Below, in pieces: positions 21,655 to 33,357 of a DNA stretch of 44,794 nt. Position numbers and translations under genes: made by a program. How positions within the stretch are numbered: the stretch's first letter is position 1; every line of letters begins with the position of its first letter. Source of the stretch: Acanthaster planci (lineage: Eukaryota > Echinodermata > Asteroidea > Valvatida > Acanthasteridae); the NCBI RefSeq assembly GCF_001949145.1, contig NW_019091472.1:75455-120248 (forward strand), written 5' to 3'. The notes below the pieces were generated by a model, which saw only the letters and a program-made list of their open reading frames with translations, was not told where the DNA came from and searched no databases.

Positions 21655-21890
21655 TTTGTTTTTCCCATTGTCAGTCATTTAAAAGCAGGCTTCCATCAAC
21701 AATTAGTTGGTTGTTTTGTTTACCATTGATACTTGTAGTTGGTTTTATTTTTCCATTTGGCAGTCATTTAAAAGGCTTCCATCAACAATTACTTAGTTGT
21801 TTTGTTTACCTTTGATACTTTTAGTTGCTTTTGTTTTTCCATTTGTCAGTCATTTGAAAGGCTTCCATCAACAATGAGTGTGTTGTTTTT
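21655..21890. repeat. tandem repeat, about 2.7 copies of an 86-89 base unit
   Basis: CAGTCATTT recurs at 21,672, 21,761 and 21,847, each followed by GGCTTCCATCAACAAT, then TTGTTTTGTTTACC and GATACTT. It lies just beyond the protease gene and may be a subterminal repeat of Polinton 1. No inverted copy was found near 11,650-12,150. Confidence 0.75.
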
Positions 21891-23139
21891 AGAGTTAACA
21901 CATTTCTCATACATTTACTTTTACTGCTCTTGTTAACTTGCTTCTTTTTTTGAAATCTTTTTGGGGGAGTTTGTTTATTCTGCTTTTTTAAATTATTGGC
22001 TTATATGTTTATTTTTACGTTTTGTTTCAATTTGGGACTTTGTTTTTTTTTTCTTCAACTAGTCAACATTACTAGTACCCTTATAAACTTCATGTCTTTG
22101 TTCATTTTGTCTCAACTTCCTGATTTCGGTTTAATTCTGATCGGCTGTCCACGATTCCCGATACATTCACGATTGCCAAACGTGTACAAAACATATTAGA
22201 GGCCTTCCAAAAAAGTTAAAGTATGAACAAAAAAGGACAATTGGAACGTCCACGATTGCCCAAAAAACACGTTGAAGTGTACATGTATTCGTTTCCACAT
22301 GGTCCTAAAATACGTTCCCTTTTTACTCTTTGGTACTTCTATATCTTCTTTTCAAATGTTGCAACCGTATTGTTTTGAATCTGTATGGGCCAGATTAAGT
22401 AAACAAGAGGTTTTTACACATTGGAAAAACGGCTTAATGGCTGAAATTCTTCAACTGTGCGTAAGGGTGCATTCCACCAAATGGTCGTATTTCTACGGGC
22501 TAGCTCATTAATGTAATATTTTGTGATCCCGCAGGATTTTTCCAGTAAGACAGGTCATAATCAGGAGGCATCATAGAATTTTTAAAAAGCAGTTAAAATA
22601 TACCTGTTATCAAAATCCGAATTTTAAAAATTTAAATTTTAAAAATGTGGGTTATTTTTCAAATCTTTAACATTTTCTGAAAGATCTATGTTAACCAGTT
22701 GTGAATTTGTTAACATTTTTACTATTGTATAAATGTTTTTCTTTTTTGTGAGGACCTCAATGGAAATAAGCTGTTTATAATAGCTTTCTTGGCTTCTATC
22801 CTTGGCCTCTGTCTTTTACTTTTCCTAGCTTTTGTGTTGAGTACTGTGACCGTTACTATAAGTCTTTTTTGCTAAAAAAAAAAGAAAGATAAGACTTTTT
22901 TGACTTTTAAAAATGAAACCTTTTTATTTCGCAGCAAAACACTTTTTACAAGAAACAGAAATCACGAAAAACTATACAAAAAGTGTTAAAAAGGAATTTT
23001 TTTACACTTGACATCTCGATTTATACTGTAATCGGTGATAACAAAAAATACACCTTCTCTATAATCGGTAATATTACAAAAGAAATCTTAAGCTTGCCTG
23101 TACATGAAATAATCAGTAATGTAAGACGGAAGAATTTTT
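21891..23139. other. T-rich/AT-rich stretch, no gene seen
   Basis: No recognisable protein. Two similar blocks beginning GTCCACGATT (about 22,147 and 22,249) each run into an ACGT..GTAC string about 30 bases on, giving a short imperfect direct repeat. The 22,272-22,511 frame has no family resemblance. The right end of Polinton 1 and the 3' end of the Tx1-like LINE must lie in or beside this stretch. Confidence 0.45.
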
Positions 23140-23206
23140 AATTTTTTTTTAGAAATTCCAAATTAAATTGTTATTGTCAACTTCACACAGGATGTTGTCG
23201 GGGTTT

Positions 23207-26200
23207 CATTTTTGACAGAATGCAGCTGTATTATTTTTGTGTTGATAGTACCTGTATTCTATCAAGACCTTACACTTGACACGATGTATCCAGGTTTCTT
23301 TGGGATCTTTAAAGTTCTTATTTACATATAACCAGTAAACGGTTGATTTGAGACAGACGTTGAGATAATTGACCAAGTCTACCCGCTCTCTTGGTCGATC
23401 CCTGTTTTGCCGCATCAAACACCAGTAGGTCGCAAAAGGAGGATTGCATGCCCGGGAAAAGATCCGAGAAAATCTTGTGTAATTTGCGCATGGCTGGTTG
23501 CAAAGAGGGACAGCGGAAGAAGGGAGATGTAGCAGCGTTCTTCTTTCCGAATATCCATACCAGCCACAGTTCTTTAAGATGGTCCCGTCAAGGAAGTGAA
23601 GTACTTTCAGGGAAGGTAGGACTGTGCATCAAGCGAAATTGCACATCTCCTTCTTTTTTGAAGTCGGTAATCTGTATATGTTTTTCCAGGCAAGGTGTGG
23701 GTGGACGCGTTGGAAGATTGTTTGTTTCTCTGTAGATGTTATTTGGAGCCGAAGCTGACCGAGCTTGTCTAGCTGTTTATTGTTATTTAATACTTTGACG
23801 GTCGCCCCCGGGCATTAAAGTCGCGGGGGAAGATTTCTACAAATACCTTCCTGGCTGCGACAAGGTCAGTTTCCAGGGATCGGGAGAACAAAGGGCAAAG
23901 ACCTGTCCTGTGCTGTGTCTGTTGAACGTCGTCGGCAGAAATCCACATTTCGTCTTCCCGGAGAAGATTCCGTACCAGCGTGATGCCCAGCGACAGGAGA
24001 CGACCGGAGAGCAGGTTGGCGCGACTACATGAAGATACTATTTTACGGTAAATTACATATCAACTCAAAAGAATCTGGCAGTGTACTCATTGAGGCTTTC
24101 GATGTAATCCAAGATTGCAAAAGTTCCCCGTGAAAAATGGGAAGGCTGGTGAGATATTTCCTCTCAGGATTGGAGTACAGTAATTGTACATCGTGACCTA
24201 CGTTCCGATATTGGCGGATAAAGTAAATGGGGAAACGAAAAGAGGGATGTTTATTTTGACGTATCAGTCGCTGGAGCAAGGAAAATCTGTACGCCATAAG
24301 ATGAGCTTTCAAACAGATCAATCCCAGCCCTCCTTTGTCTGAAGGTTGAAACACAATTTCTCTTCTACGCCAGTGACGTTCATCGGTCCTAACAAAATTA
24401 ATCAGAAGTTCTTGGAGTTGATCCAGGACCTGACTGGGAGGAGGAAGAACTGTCAAAAAATGAAGAAGTCTTGAAGCGGCAATTTGATTGGCAATTATTC
24501 TTCTTCCTTTGAAAGACATGGTACGAGCCAGGCCACTCCATCTAGCGAGCGCATTGTTGAGTTTATCTCTGCACAGTTTCCAGTTTTTTTGGCGTGAGGA
24601 CTCGGTGTTTCCTAGATAAACTCCAAGAAATTTAAGATCTTGATTATTCCTCTTAAAACTGAGAGGACAATCTGATCTTTTGGTCCAAGATCCGACTCAT
24701 AAACCTGGGCACTTGTTAAGATTTAAACATGCAGACGTGGCACGGCTATACAGAGTATAAATTTGATCGAGAATTTGAAATCCTTTGTTGGATGTGACAA
24801 ACATTGTGACGTCATCAGCGTACGCCGAGACAGTCAGAGTGGTGTCGAGACCGGGCACAGAAACTCTGTACCGACACATCTTCTGCCTAATTTTATGCAA
24901 AAAAGGCTCGATGGCTATCGAGTACAAAAGACCAGACAGAGGACATCCTTGACGAATTCCCCTTTCAAAGGAGATGGGAGCTGTAAGAGAGGATTGAACC
25001 TTGACAGTACTACTGGCATTTTTATACAAAAGTTGAATCAGGGAAATAAACTCTTTACCGAACCCCATCTTCTCGAGTGTTTTGAACAGATAATTGTGAT
25101 CAACACTATCGAAGGCTTTCTTTTGATCTAAATTACACAAAGCTAAGGGAATGTCGTTGTGATTAGCATACATTATAACATTATAACAATTATAACATTG
25201 ATACGGTCGGGCCGACACAACCCCCAGCGCACACCAGCCACAGCGCACGACGGGTCCCACCGAAGTCAGGGAATAAGCCCTAAGCCTAACTACGACGGCT
25301 CAGAATAAACACGCAAACTGCTATTGCGCCACAATACTGTCTTGAATTGAACGACCAGGGACAGAGTAACACTGGTCAAGGTGAACGACGTCTCCTATGA
25401 CATTTTAAGTCGATTGGCGATAGTTTTTGCAATGATTTTATAATCAGTATTCAATAGCGAGACCGGTCGCCAGTTAGCAATGTCTAGCAGATTTCCTTGT
25501 TTGGGTAGAAGGGAGATAACTGCTCTCCTGCAAGGAACCAGAACAGATACATTTTTGAAAAACCTTATAAAAATCCTCTCTAATCAAAGGCCAGAAACTC
25601 TGATAAAATCTAAACCTGACGATTTACGTTTGTTTAATTTACCGACAGCTAGATCCAGTCATTCTATCGTTATGGGCGCGTTGCAAGTTTCAAAGTCTCC
25701 CGGGTCAAGAGTGGGGAGATCTTTGAAAACTAATTCCTGCGCGGTGTCAGACGTTGATGCTTTAGAGTACAGATTTTTGCAAAAAGTGCGAACGTGGTTG
25801 CGAATTACGACCGGATCTTCCGTAATACTGTTGTCTGGCAGACGAATTGCTCTGTGAGTCTTAGCGGATTTGTGTTTTTCCAGATTAAAGAAGAAGCTGG
25901 TACAAGAGTCGCCTTCGTTTTCAAACTGGAAACGCGAGCGAACGAGTGCACCTTGCGCTTCCTGGATATAAAATTTTTCAGAGCATTTCTCTGTTCTTTG
26001 AGAAAAAGGAGCATTTCCTGTGTCAGGTTGGGAGACGATTGCAGAGAGTCAATGTCACTCTGGAGTTTTTGAATCAGTGATCGTTTTTGATCTGCTTTAC
26101 GCTGAGCAGATTTTTGCCCGTACATTTGAGTGATGTTCTTGATGTGAGCTTTACCAATGTCCCACCAGACGGTAATCTCTTCGTATTAAAGAAAACACTG

Positions 26201-27049
26201 ATCCTGCCATTTCCTCCAGAACTGGGAAATGACGCACTTGTAAGTTTCGTCTTGGAGGAGAGAATTGTTAAAATGCCAATACGCGCTTCCTCTATTGTGC
26301 GAGGCTCGCGCGCCGCACGTGACAATGACTGCGCTGTGATCTGACATCGTACACGGAATTATGTCGCACGCGGTAACTGAAGGAATTAACCCACGAGGCA
26401 AGTAATTGCGATCCAAACGGGCTTTTGACATCGCTCCGCTGTTACTATTCATCCTAAACCAAGTGTATTTAAACTGAGTTGGGTTTCTTTCGCGCCAGAT
26501 ATCGCAAAGAGAAAAAGACCGGCTAAGTGAGAGAAATTAGCTGCTAATTTGTAACTTTTTCGTGGCTCACGTGAAATCTATCTAAACAAGAATTCGTGGT
26601 GCAGTTAAAATCCCCAGCAATAATGTTTCTATCGGAACGCTGAGCGCAATATTGTTCTAGGGCTTCGAAGAGTCGCTGAGCATCATTATCTCCTTGCGGA
26701 ACGTAAAAAATATATAAATGATAGGTGTTACAATCATGAGTAACCTAAACATAAAGTAAACAACTTTCAAGAATAACATCATGACTGTGGACTGAACAGT
26801 TAGGTTTGGTGAGGATAGCCACGCCTGATCCTCTAGAAATTCCAGAAGTACAGGTAACCCGGTAGGGCCAGTTTTTCCCACACATTGGAGGAAGAAGACA
26901 AATTGTTGATCTCCTGAAGAAAAACAATATCCGGTTATGACAAGAAAATTGGGTGAACTGCTGAAAAGCAGTGTTTTAATAGGGCTTGAGCACCCTCCTG
27001 TATTAATTGTAACCAGAGAGAGTGCAATGGCCAAATGGAGCAAAAACAT
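23207..27049 (-). pseudogene. Tx1-like LINE ORF2 (endonuclease plus reverse transcriptase)
   Basis: The endonuclease begins near 27,049 (LVTINTGGCSSPIKTLL) and shows QPDIVFLQE (about 26,940), GVAILTKP (about 26,820), IIAGDFNCTTNS (about 26,610) and SDHSAVIV (about 26,340), then YWHFNNSLLQDETY. A coiled segment follows (26,125-25,805), then the reverse transcriptase. The RT shows LCNLDQKKAFDSVDH (about 25,140), RQGCPLSGLLYSI (about 24,950) and catalytic YADDVTMF (about 24,820). The downstream GGLGLICLKAHLMAYR block is at about 24,320, and the C-terminal CDLLVFDAAKQGS is at about 23,410. All main catalytic motifs can still be read, but in several frames. About 140 bases of unrelated sequence interrupt the RT near 25,185-25,325. 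Confidence 0.82.
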
Positions 27050-27059
27050 GATTGTTTTT

Positions 27060-28627
27060 ATTTTTGATCAGGCGAGAACTATCTATGTCATCCAAACTCT
27101 TAACTAATTTGCGTATTCTCATCTGCATGTTTTTCTTGAGCAGGGGAGAATTACGTGAGGGCTTCAGTTGCTTGACCAAGCCAGGCATGTCGCTCGTGAA
27201 TTTTTTGGCTACTTTTGCAGGCTTTTACGTGATTTGACACTAATCAAGAAATTAGTCATCTCTCTGCTATTGAGTGGACCTGTGGAGATGGGTAAATCGT
27301 GATCTTCGTCATCGTCGTTGGACAGAGAACTGTGCCGTTTTCCAAAACTCAACTTCGGCTCCGTTCAGGCTTCAACTGTGTTTTTACTACCTGACTTTGA
27401 AGCTGTAAGCGCACTTATTAGTCTAATAGTGCTACAAAACATCAAATAAGATGCAAGAGAGCAAAAACATACAGTAATCCAATTTGATTTAAACGCTTCA
27501 GGCCCGAAATCGGGGATTGGTTTCGGGGACGAAGCCTGAGACGGAGACGAAGTTGAGTATTGGAAAACGGCCGTGGTGACCGAAATAGTCGATACCGAGT
27601 CGTCCATTTCGGTGTCACTGACACATGTTTCTTGGCATTGATTCTCTTTCAGAGCAGCTAGGTGTCAATGAAGCCTGGCCGTTGTCATTTAATGCCTGTT
27701 AGAGGGTGGAGGTGTCCACGTGCTCGGGACTACATGTAAATGGTTTGGCGATCTTTTTAGGGGGAGATAGAGGTTTGAGTTTGATCAGTCCCTTTTGAGG
27801 GGGGGGCGAAGATTTTTGCTTTTGCTTCGTAACGGCCTCCGCAAAAGGACATTCTTGAAGGACTGGGGGGAGAACCCCAGACACTGACGTACTCTGTCGG
27901 CTTAGGGGTACCGACTTTGGAAGAGGGGGAAGTTGGTGGAGATGGAGGTTCCGAGGGGAGAGACTAGGACGGGGCTGGGGAAGGTGGGTGTTGAGGGGGG
28001 ATGTGCGGGTAAGGGGCGTGGTTCGGAAGAGGAGGGGCTGGTGAAGGGAGGGGTCGTACCTCTTCTTCGTCAGTACCAATAGAATCTTATGCACTATGTT
28101 TGACTTTGGAAGCTAAGGAAGACTTTGACTGGTGTTTACTGTCTGATTTTTTGGAATGCATAAAAACCGGTGGAGGGTTGAGTGGGTTATCGCTAGTGAT
28201 AGTTCTAGTGTCTTCACTATCTTCAATCATTGAGGTTTTCTTACAATGTTTTCTGGTGTGGCTACATCGGAGGACAAAAAGACCCTGGATTTTTCTCCTG
28301 CATGGGAAATATTTATGTGATGTGGAATGTTGATGTTTCTGTCAATAAGTATGTGCACTTCACGTCTGAACGACATGACGTGAGAAAGACTATCCTTTGT
28401 GCCAAGGGATATGGGTTGGAGGGGGAACACTATGTTACAGAAACTTTTGATGTTGTCAGCTAAGATACAGTCAGGTATCTCCGGATAAACGTTCGAGAAA
28501 ACCAGCCTGGTTGTTTGACGGACTAAGGGTTTGATATCAACCAGGGAGTTATTCACTACCAAACCATTCAGCACTGCCTCCTCTGCATACGTTCTGTTTT
28601 CGAAATATATAGCAATACGGTTGCATG
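27060..28627 (-). pseudogene. Tx1-like LINE ORF1, C-terminal part
   Basis: The 28,227-28,627 frame encodes a folded region resembling an RRM-type RNA-binding domain (NRIAIYFENRTYAEEAV, IKPLVRQTTRLVFSNVYP). It is followed by an H-x4-C remnant of a zinc knuckle (HTRKHC, about 28,255). A long Pro/Ser-rich linker comes next (28,094-27,699), and finally a basic helix (MQMRIRKLVKSL) near 27,110. ORF1 proteins of L1/Tx1 LINEs coat the RNA. The N-terminal part is at 42,189-42,410, and Polinton 2 splits the gene in front of the NRIAIYF block. Confidence 0.65.
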
Positions 28628-29152
28628 AGTAATGAAACAGTGTGTTCAAGACCAGCCCCCAACCCCCCTGGATACCTATACAACAGATTTTTCATAAACT
28701 AAAAATCTCAAATCCAAGAAATCTCAACCCCCCTGGGTACCTATACAACAGATTTTTCAAAAACTAAAAAATTTAAAAAACCGTAGCATATTTTACAAAA
28801 AGATTAAACATCTCAATCCCCTGGGTACCTACAGATTTTCCAAAAAACTAAAATTTCAAACCTTTGGCTTTCCACTTTACCTTTGACCTCTGAACCACCA
28901 ACTGGCCTACAACTCAAGAGGGCTTTCCAAAACCACCAACTGGCCCACAACTCACGCAGGGTTTCCCGTAACACCAGGTGACCTTTGACTCCACCAACAC
29001 GTGGCCTTTGACCTTCCACGTTACTTTTGACCCCCAACCATTAACTGGCCAATAACTCGCGCGGGATTTTTCCAACCAATCGTAGAAAGGGCGGGACTTT
29101 TCCAACCAATCGTAGAAAGGGCGATATAGTTTTCTCACGCCCTCTTATGTAG
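28628..29152 (+). repeat. left terminal inverted repeat of Polinton 2
   Basis: Begins AGTAATGAAACAGTGTGTTC and ends CCCTCTTATGTAG. Reverse complement of 41,733-42,188 over its whole length. The outer third repeats a CCCTGGGTACCT..ACAGATTTT unit three times. The inner part carries the CTTTGACC repeats and a tandem duplicate of CCAACCAATCGTAGAAAGGG (about 29,068 and 29,102), present once on the right. Confidence 0.9.
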
Positions 29153-29633
29153 AAAGATCCACAACAATAAATGCAGAATATTTTACCTTAAATATATGGT
29201 ATTTCAATAATAAAGTATATTATTAACAAGTATGTCAACAACGCAAGAAACAAAATGTTGCCAACGATGCCATCAATTCCAAACCAATTACTAAATTTAA
29301 ACAGATAATAGAAACAAAAATTTATGTAACATTCTGCAATGATTGTAAAGAAAAACTCAAAAACTGGTGAAATTGCGAACAAAAAAAATTCAAGTATAAA
29401 TGTTTAGAGTGTCGCCCAGCTTGCCCACACGGAAAAACAAAGCAAAGATGTATTGTTACAAAGCTATGTTTTCTGTACATGGAAAATACAAGAGCAATTG
29501 TTGGAGTTGTTTACGTTCAAAGTTAATTATTCTAAATGTGCAATTGTCTTAAACAAATCTACTATGTATAGAAAGTTTAAAAAATAATATAAATTTTAAA
29601 AATCTTTACATAAATCTATATATAAATACAGAC
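29153..29633 (+). pseudogene. Zn-finger protein remnant in the left sub-terminal region (P2)
   Basis: ATG at 29,232 gives MSTTQETKCCQRCHQFQTNY and then stops. Further Cys pairs continue in shifted frames up to about 29,445: FCNDCKEKLKNW, then KYKCLECRPACPHGKTKQRC. CxxC pairs followed by C-x-HG-x4-C are typical of small zinc-binding proteins in large DNA viruses and some Polintons. The gene is beyond repair by inspection and its function is unknown. The flanking parts of this interval are AT-rich with nothing recognisable. Confidence 0.4.
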
Positions 29634-29831
29634 ATGGATAGAGGGACTAGACCGCAAAGTCGACCTGTCTTGACAAACTTTAGTCGATTTAAAAAAACTT
29701 TTCTTGCCGACTTTATCAAAAAATACAACATTCCATTACCACCACCCATACGCAGGCAACACACCAAGACTGAGCTCGTAAAAGCGATTCAAGATAGCCA
29801 GCAGCAATTTAAAAATCTTGTGCGCAAATAG
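29634..29831 (+). CDS. small SAP-like protein (P2), intact frame
   Basis: 65 codons, basic, starting MDRGTRPQSRPVL. The pattern FLADFIKKYNIPLP..TKTELVKAIQ resembles the helix-extension-helix of SAP-type DNA-binding motifs (helix, 'LP', then a K-x-ELV helix). It lies upstream of PolB on the same strand. A DNA-binding role is inferred from the pattern only. Confidence 0.5.
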   Translation: MDRGTRPQSRPVLTNFSRFKKTFLADFIKKYNIPLPPPIRRQHTKTELVKAIQDSQQQFKNLVRK

Positions 29832-29949
29832 TATCACCAATTATTCAAAATAGTTCAAGACGACGATTTATTATTTACTCCAACGGGGCAAATGGCAGAA
29901 TATTAAGTAAAGATATATATACTGCGATTGAATTATATATAATTTTTTT

Positions 29950-32900
29950 TTAATTTTACAAGAAGCATATTCAAGACAAAGCATTAGCCGAGTTTGAAGA
30001 AATTGGTTCATACAAGTTAAAAATAGTAATAAAGGCTGGGTTCAAAATGGATAAGCCTGAAGAAACAAAATTTGGTACATTCACATTTAGTAGCAAAAAT
30101 GAAGCTGTTTTTTCTAAAATGCATATCAAAAATACATTAAACAAACAAATTGCTAAGCCTATGAGGGACGTTGAAGCTTGCAAGCTTAAGGGGTCTGGTT
30201 GGGTGCTTGATAAAGTAGTCGCGTTTTATATCAACGTGGTAAAGTTTAACTCAGTTGGAGCGACTTATATTCCACTTCCAAAATATTTGGCAGACAAGAA
30301 AGCAACAATTAACGTTCAAAACAATGATTAAGAATGCATTCGCTGTTCGTTGAGAGCGGCTTTAAAATTATTTTCAGACAAAGTAAATCACCAGATATGT
30401 TCAACAAACGACGGATTAAATTTCCCAAACGTAGATTTTCCAACACTCATTTCTCAGATTCCACGAATCGAATCGCAAAATAACTTGGCAATTAACGTAT
30501 TTAGTTATTCTGAAAAAGAAGGCATTTACATATTTTATAAAACTAAACGCGCAGAAGAGCCCATTAATTTATTTTATTTCACTGAAGGCCAAAAGAGTCA
30601 TTATTGCTGGGTCAAGAACTTTTCTTGGTTAGTGTGTGATGTTACTAAACACATGGACAAATTACACTGGTGTTTCGAATGCCTGTCTCATTTTCAATCG
30701 GAACAAAAATTTATTAAACACCAAGAAGATTGTCAAGGAATAGACACAACAGCGTGTAAAGTAGAATTACCAGTGAAGGGCGAGCATAGTCTCAAATTTG
30801 AAAATTTCAAATATTAATTCAATATATTATTATATTAATATTTAAATTAATATTTAATATTAATATTAATTATAATTTACGCAGATTTTGAATCTGTTTT
30901 GGAGCGTTTTCCACCAAAATCATTAAACACGACTAAAACGCAAATTCACAAGCCCTGCGGCTATCCATACACAGTCGTTAGATGCGACGGTAAGTGCACG
31001 AGTTGCGAAACTTATAGAGGCCAAGACGCAGCATTTCGTTTTGTGGAATCGCTTTCCATAGAAGTCCAAACAATCAACGAAGTATTTAAAAACCCAGAGG
31101 CCCTAACCTGGTCGCAAGAGTTGTAGAAACTCTACGAGCAATGTAATATCTGCTAGATCTGTGAAGGGGCAATTTATAAAACAAAGGAGTCTCAATGTAA
31201 ATGTGAAATTCCAGTCGAACCAAAAACAAAAAATCAAAAGGAGGCTTGTAGAGTCATAAATGATTGTGGTTTTTTAGAATACGTTTGTAAGAGCTGTGGA
31301 AAGCCCATCAACAATTTTCGAAAAGTCCGGGATCATTGCCACGTCACGGGTAAATACAGAGGCCCATCGCACGCCAACTGCAATATAAAGTTAAGAATCG
31401 TACCCATTAAAACGCCCATTCCAGTAATTTCACACAACTTGGAAAATACGACGCGCATTTAATTATGCAGGGCGCTAGTGAATTTAAAGGCAGTAAAATT
31501 AAAGTAATTCCCAAAAATTCAGAAAATTACATTCCACTTTCGTTTGATCAATTACGGTTTCTCGACTCGTTTCATTTTATGGCGGCCTCGCTCCATAGAT
31601 TAGTTAAAAATTGTTATTCGGACGATTTTAAATTCCTTCGCAAAAGGTTCCCAGATAACACAGATTTACTTTTAGAAAAGGGTATTTACCCATATGAACA
31701 TATAGACTCTTTTGATAAATTCAAAGAAATTAAATTGCCTCCTCGAGAGGCGTTTTACACCTCGTTAAAGCAGCGGTATGTTATTAAAGAAGAATATTCC
31801 CACGTGTGGCAAAAGTTTAATTGCCAAAACCTGGGTGATTATCACGATCTATACGTCGAAACGGACGTGCTCTTATTGACGGGTGTGTTTGAAAACTTCA
31901 GACAGGTATGCGAAACAAATTATGGTTTGGACCGGTCCAAACATTATACATCGCCGGGCTTATCGTGGGATGCGCTTTTAAAACATTCTGGTATTAAAAC
32001 TCGAGCTGTTGAGAGACAATGACAAGCATTTGTTTTTTTAAACGGGCTACACGAGGTGGCATTTTTAGCGTGGGTGCAAAGCGCTACGCAAAAGCAAATA
32101 ATTTGAGTTTATCAGATTACGACCCAAACGAGCCAACGTCGTACATTTTGTACCTGGACGCGAATAATTTGTACGGTTGGGCCATGAGTTCTGTGAATTT
32201 CATTGGAAGAAAGACACGAGTAAATTTACTCACGAATATATAGCGAAACTTTCGCCAAACGCATCCACGGGCTATATGTTAGAAGTAACGTTAGATTATC
32301 CGAAATACTTGCACGATTTGCTCAACGACTTTCCATTGGCGACTGAGAATATTTTGGTGCCAAACAAATGGCTTTCAGATTACCAAAATAATTTGAAAGC
32401 GGAGAAAAAGTTACTTATGTAGAAAAGCTCGTTACTACATTGAATACAAAACACAAATATGTCGTTCATAGAATAATGTCGTTTGAAAAAGCTCCTTGGA
32501 TGAAAAGTTACATCGACAAAAATACAAACTTACGCAAACAATCAAAGTCTGACTTTGAAAATTTGGTTTTTGGCAAGACGATGGAAAATGTTAGATTTCG
32601 CATAGACGGTCATTTGTTGAGAGACCAACGAGACTACTTCAAGTACAAGAAACTAACTTTTAAACAAAATTATAAAACGACTACACAGTTTGAAGAATGT
32701 GACCTCTCGTTTGTCGAAATGTATCGCACAAAAATAAAGTTAAATAAACCAATTTATTACGGCGTGAGCGTGCTCGGCCTGTCTAAAACGTTAATGTACA
32801 ATTTTTACTACAACGACTTAAAATCGAGTTTTGGCAACCAAATAAGCTTGTCGTATACCGATACAGATTCCTTATTGGTGGAGAATCAAATCGACGATTT

Positions 32901-33311
32901 AACCAAGTATTTACGCAAAAATCGAAAATTATTTGATTTTAGCCATTATCCACCCAACCATATACTTTATGACGTCAAAAACAAAAAAGTAATTGGTAAA
33001 AAAAAAGACGATCTGGAGGTCAGCTAATTTCCGAAGCTCTTTGCATTAGGCCAAAAATGTACTCCATTTTAACGGAACAACAAAGCCTGAAAAAGGCCAA
33101 AGGAGTCACATAAGTAGTAACTGAGAAACAACTGTCGCACGAGGCCTATAAAGGGTGCCTATTTGAACGGATGCAGCATTTTTACAAACAGCAACTGTTC
33201 AGATCGGACAAGCATCTGTTGTACACGGTCGAGCAAAACAAGCTGTGTTTGTCACCCTTGGACACGAAGGGTTACAAATTACCAAATGGAACTGACACTT
33301 TAGCTTACTAG
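29950..33311 (+). pseudogene. Polinton family B DNA polymerase (P2) with an endonuclease-VII-like zinc motif
   Basis: Order: N-terminal region with YIPLPKYLADKKATINVQN (about 30,270), a Cys/His zinc region (CFECLSHF..HQEDC, about 30,680-30,742), exonuclease motif YADFES (30,878-30,895), then CKSCGKP..DHCHVTGKYRG..ANCN (about 31,290-31,385), which matches recombination endonuclease VII-type HNH/zinc motifs. Next come YHDLYVETDVLLL (about 31,840), motif A YLDANNLYGWAM (32,151-32,186), the motif B region FGKTMENVRFR (about 32,570), motif C YTDTDSL (32,854-32,874), RPKMYSI and a C-terminal GTDTLAY. Stops and frameshifts at about 30,331, 30,817, 31,126, 31,450, 32,020, 32,215, 32,420, 33,027 and 33,110. 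Unlike P1, no large palm deletion is seen. Confidence 0.9.
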
Positions 33312-33357
33312 CATTATCGAATATCGGTAGAAGGCAGTAATTCTGTTTCCTCAGGTA

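Larger units (their letters stand above)
23140..28627 (-). mobile_element. Tx1-like LINE, 3' and central part (split by Polinton 2)
   Basis: On the minus strand: ORF1 (28,627-27,060), then ORF2 with endonuclease, reverse transcriptase and C-terminal region, ending near 23,207. A possible poly(A) tail (T-run on the plus strand near 23,140-23,150) lies beyond. The missing 5' piece is at 42,189-42,530, on the other side of Polinton 2. The motif style (QGCPLSGLLYSIAIEPFL, and KGGLGLI downstream) fits the Tx1/L1 group. Decayed by stops and frameshifts throughout. Confidence 0.78.

Noticed and set aside
21655-21890. Spaced repeats as a possible CRISPR array
   Set aside because: The whole 86-89 base unit repeats, with no unique spacers, and this is an animal genome.
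22272-22511. 79-codon plus-strand frame
   Set aside because: No family resemblance, and it lies in T-rich flank sequence.
27699-28094. Pro-rich 131-codon frame as a separate gene
   Set aside because: It lies inside the ORF1 of the Tx1-like LINE and is best read as its Pro/Ser-rich linker, not an independent gene.
28813-29138. Minus-strand frames inside the left TIR
   Set aside because: They translate the CTTTGACC and AATCGTAGAAAGGG repeats and are a by-product of the repeat.
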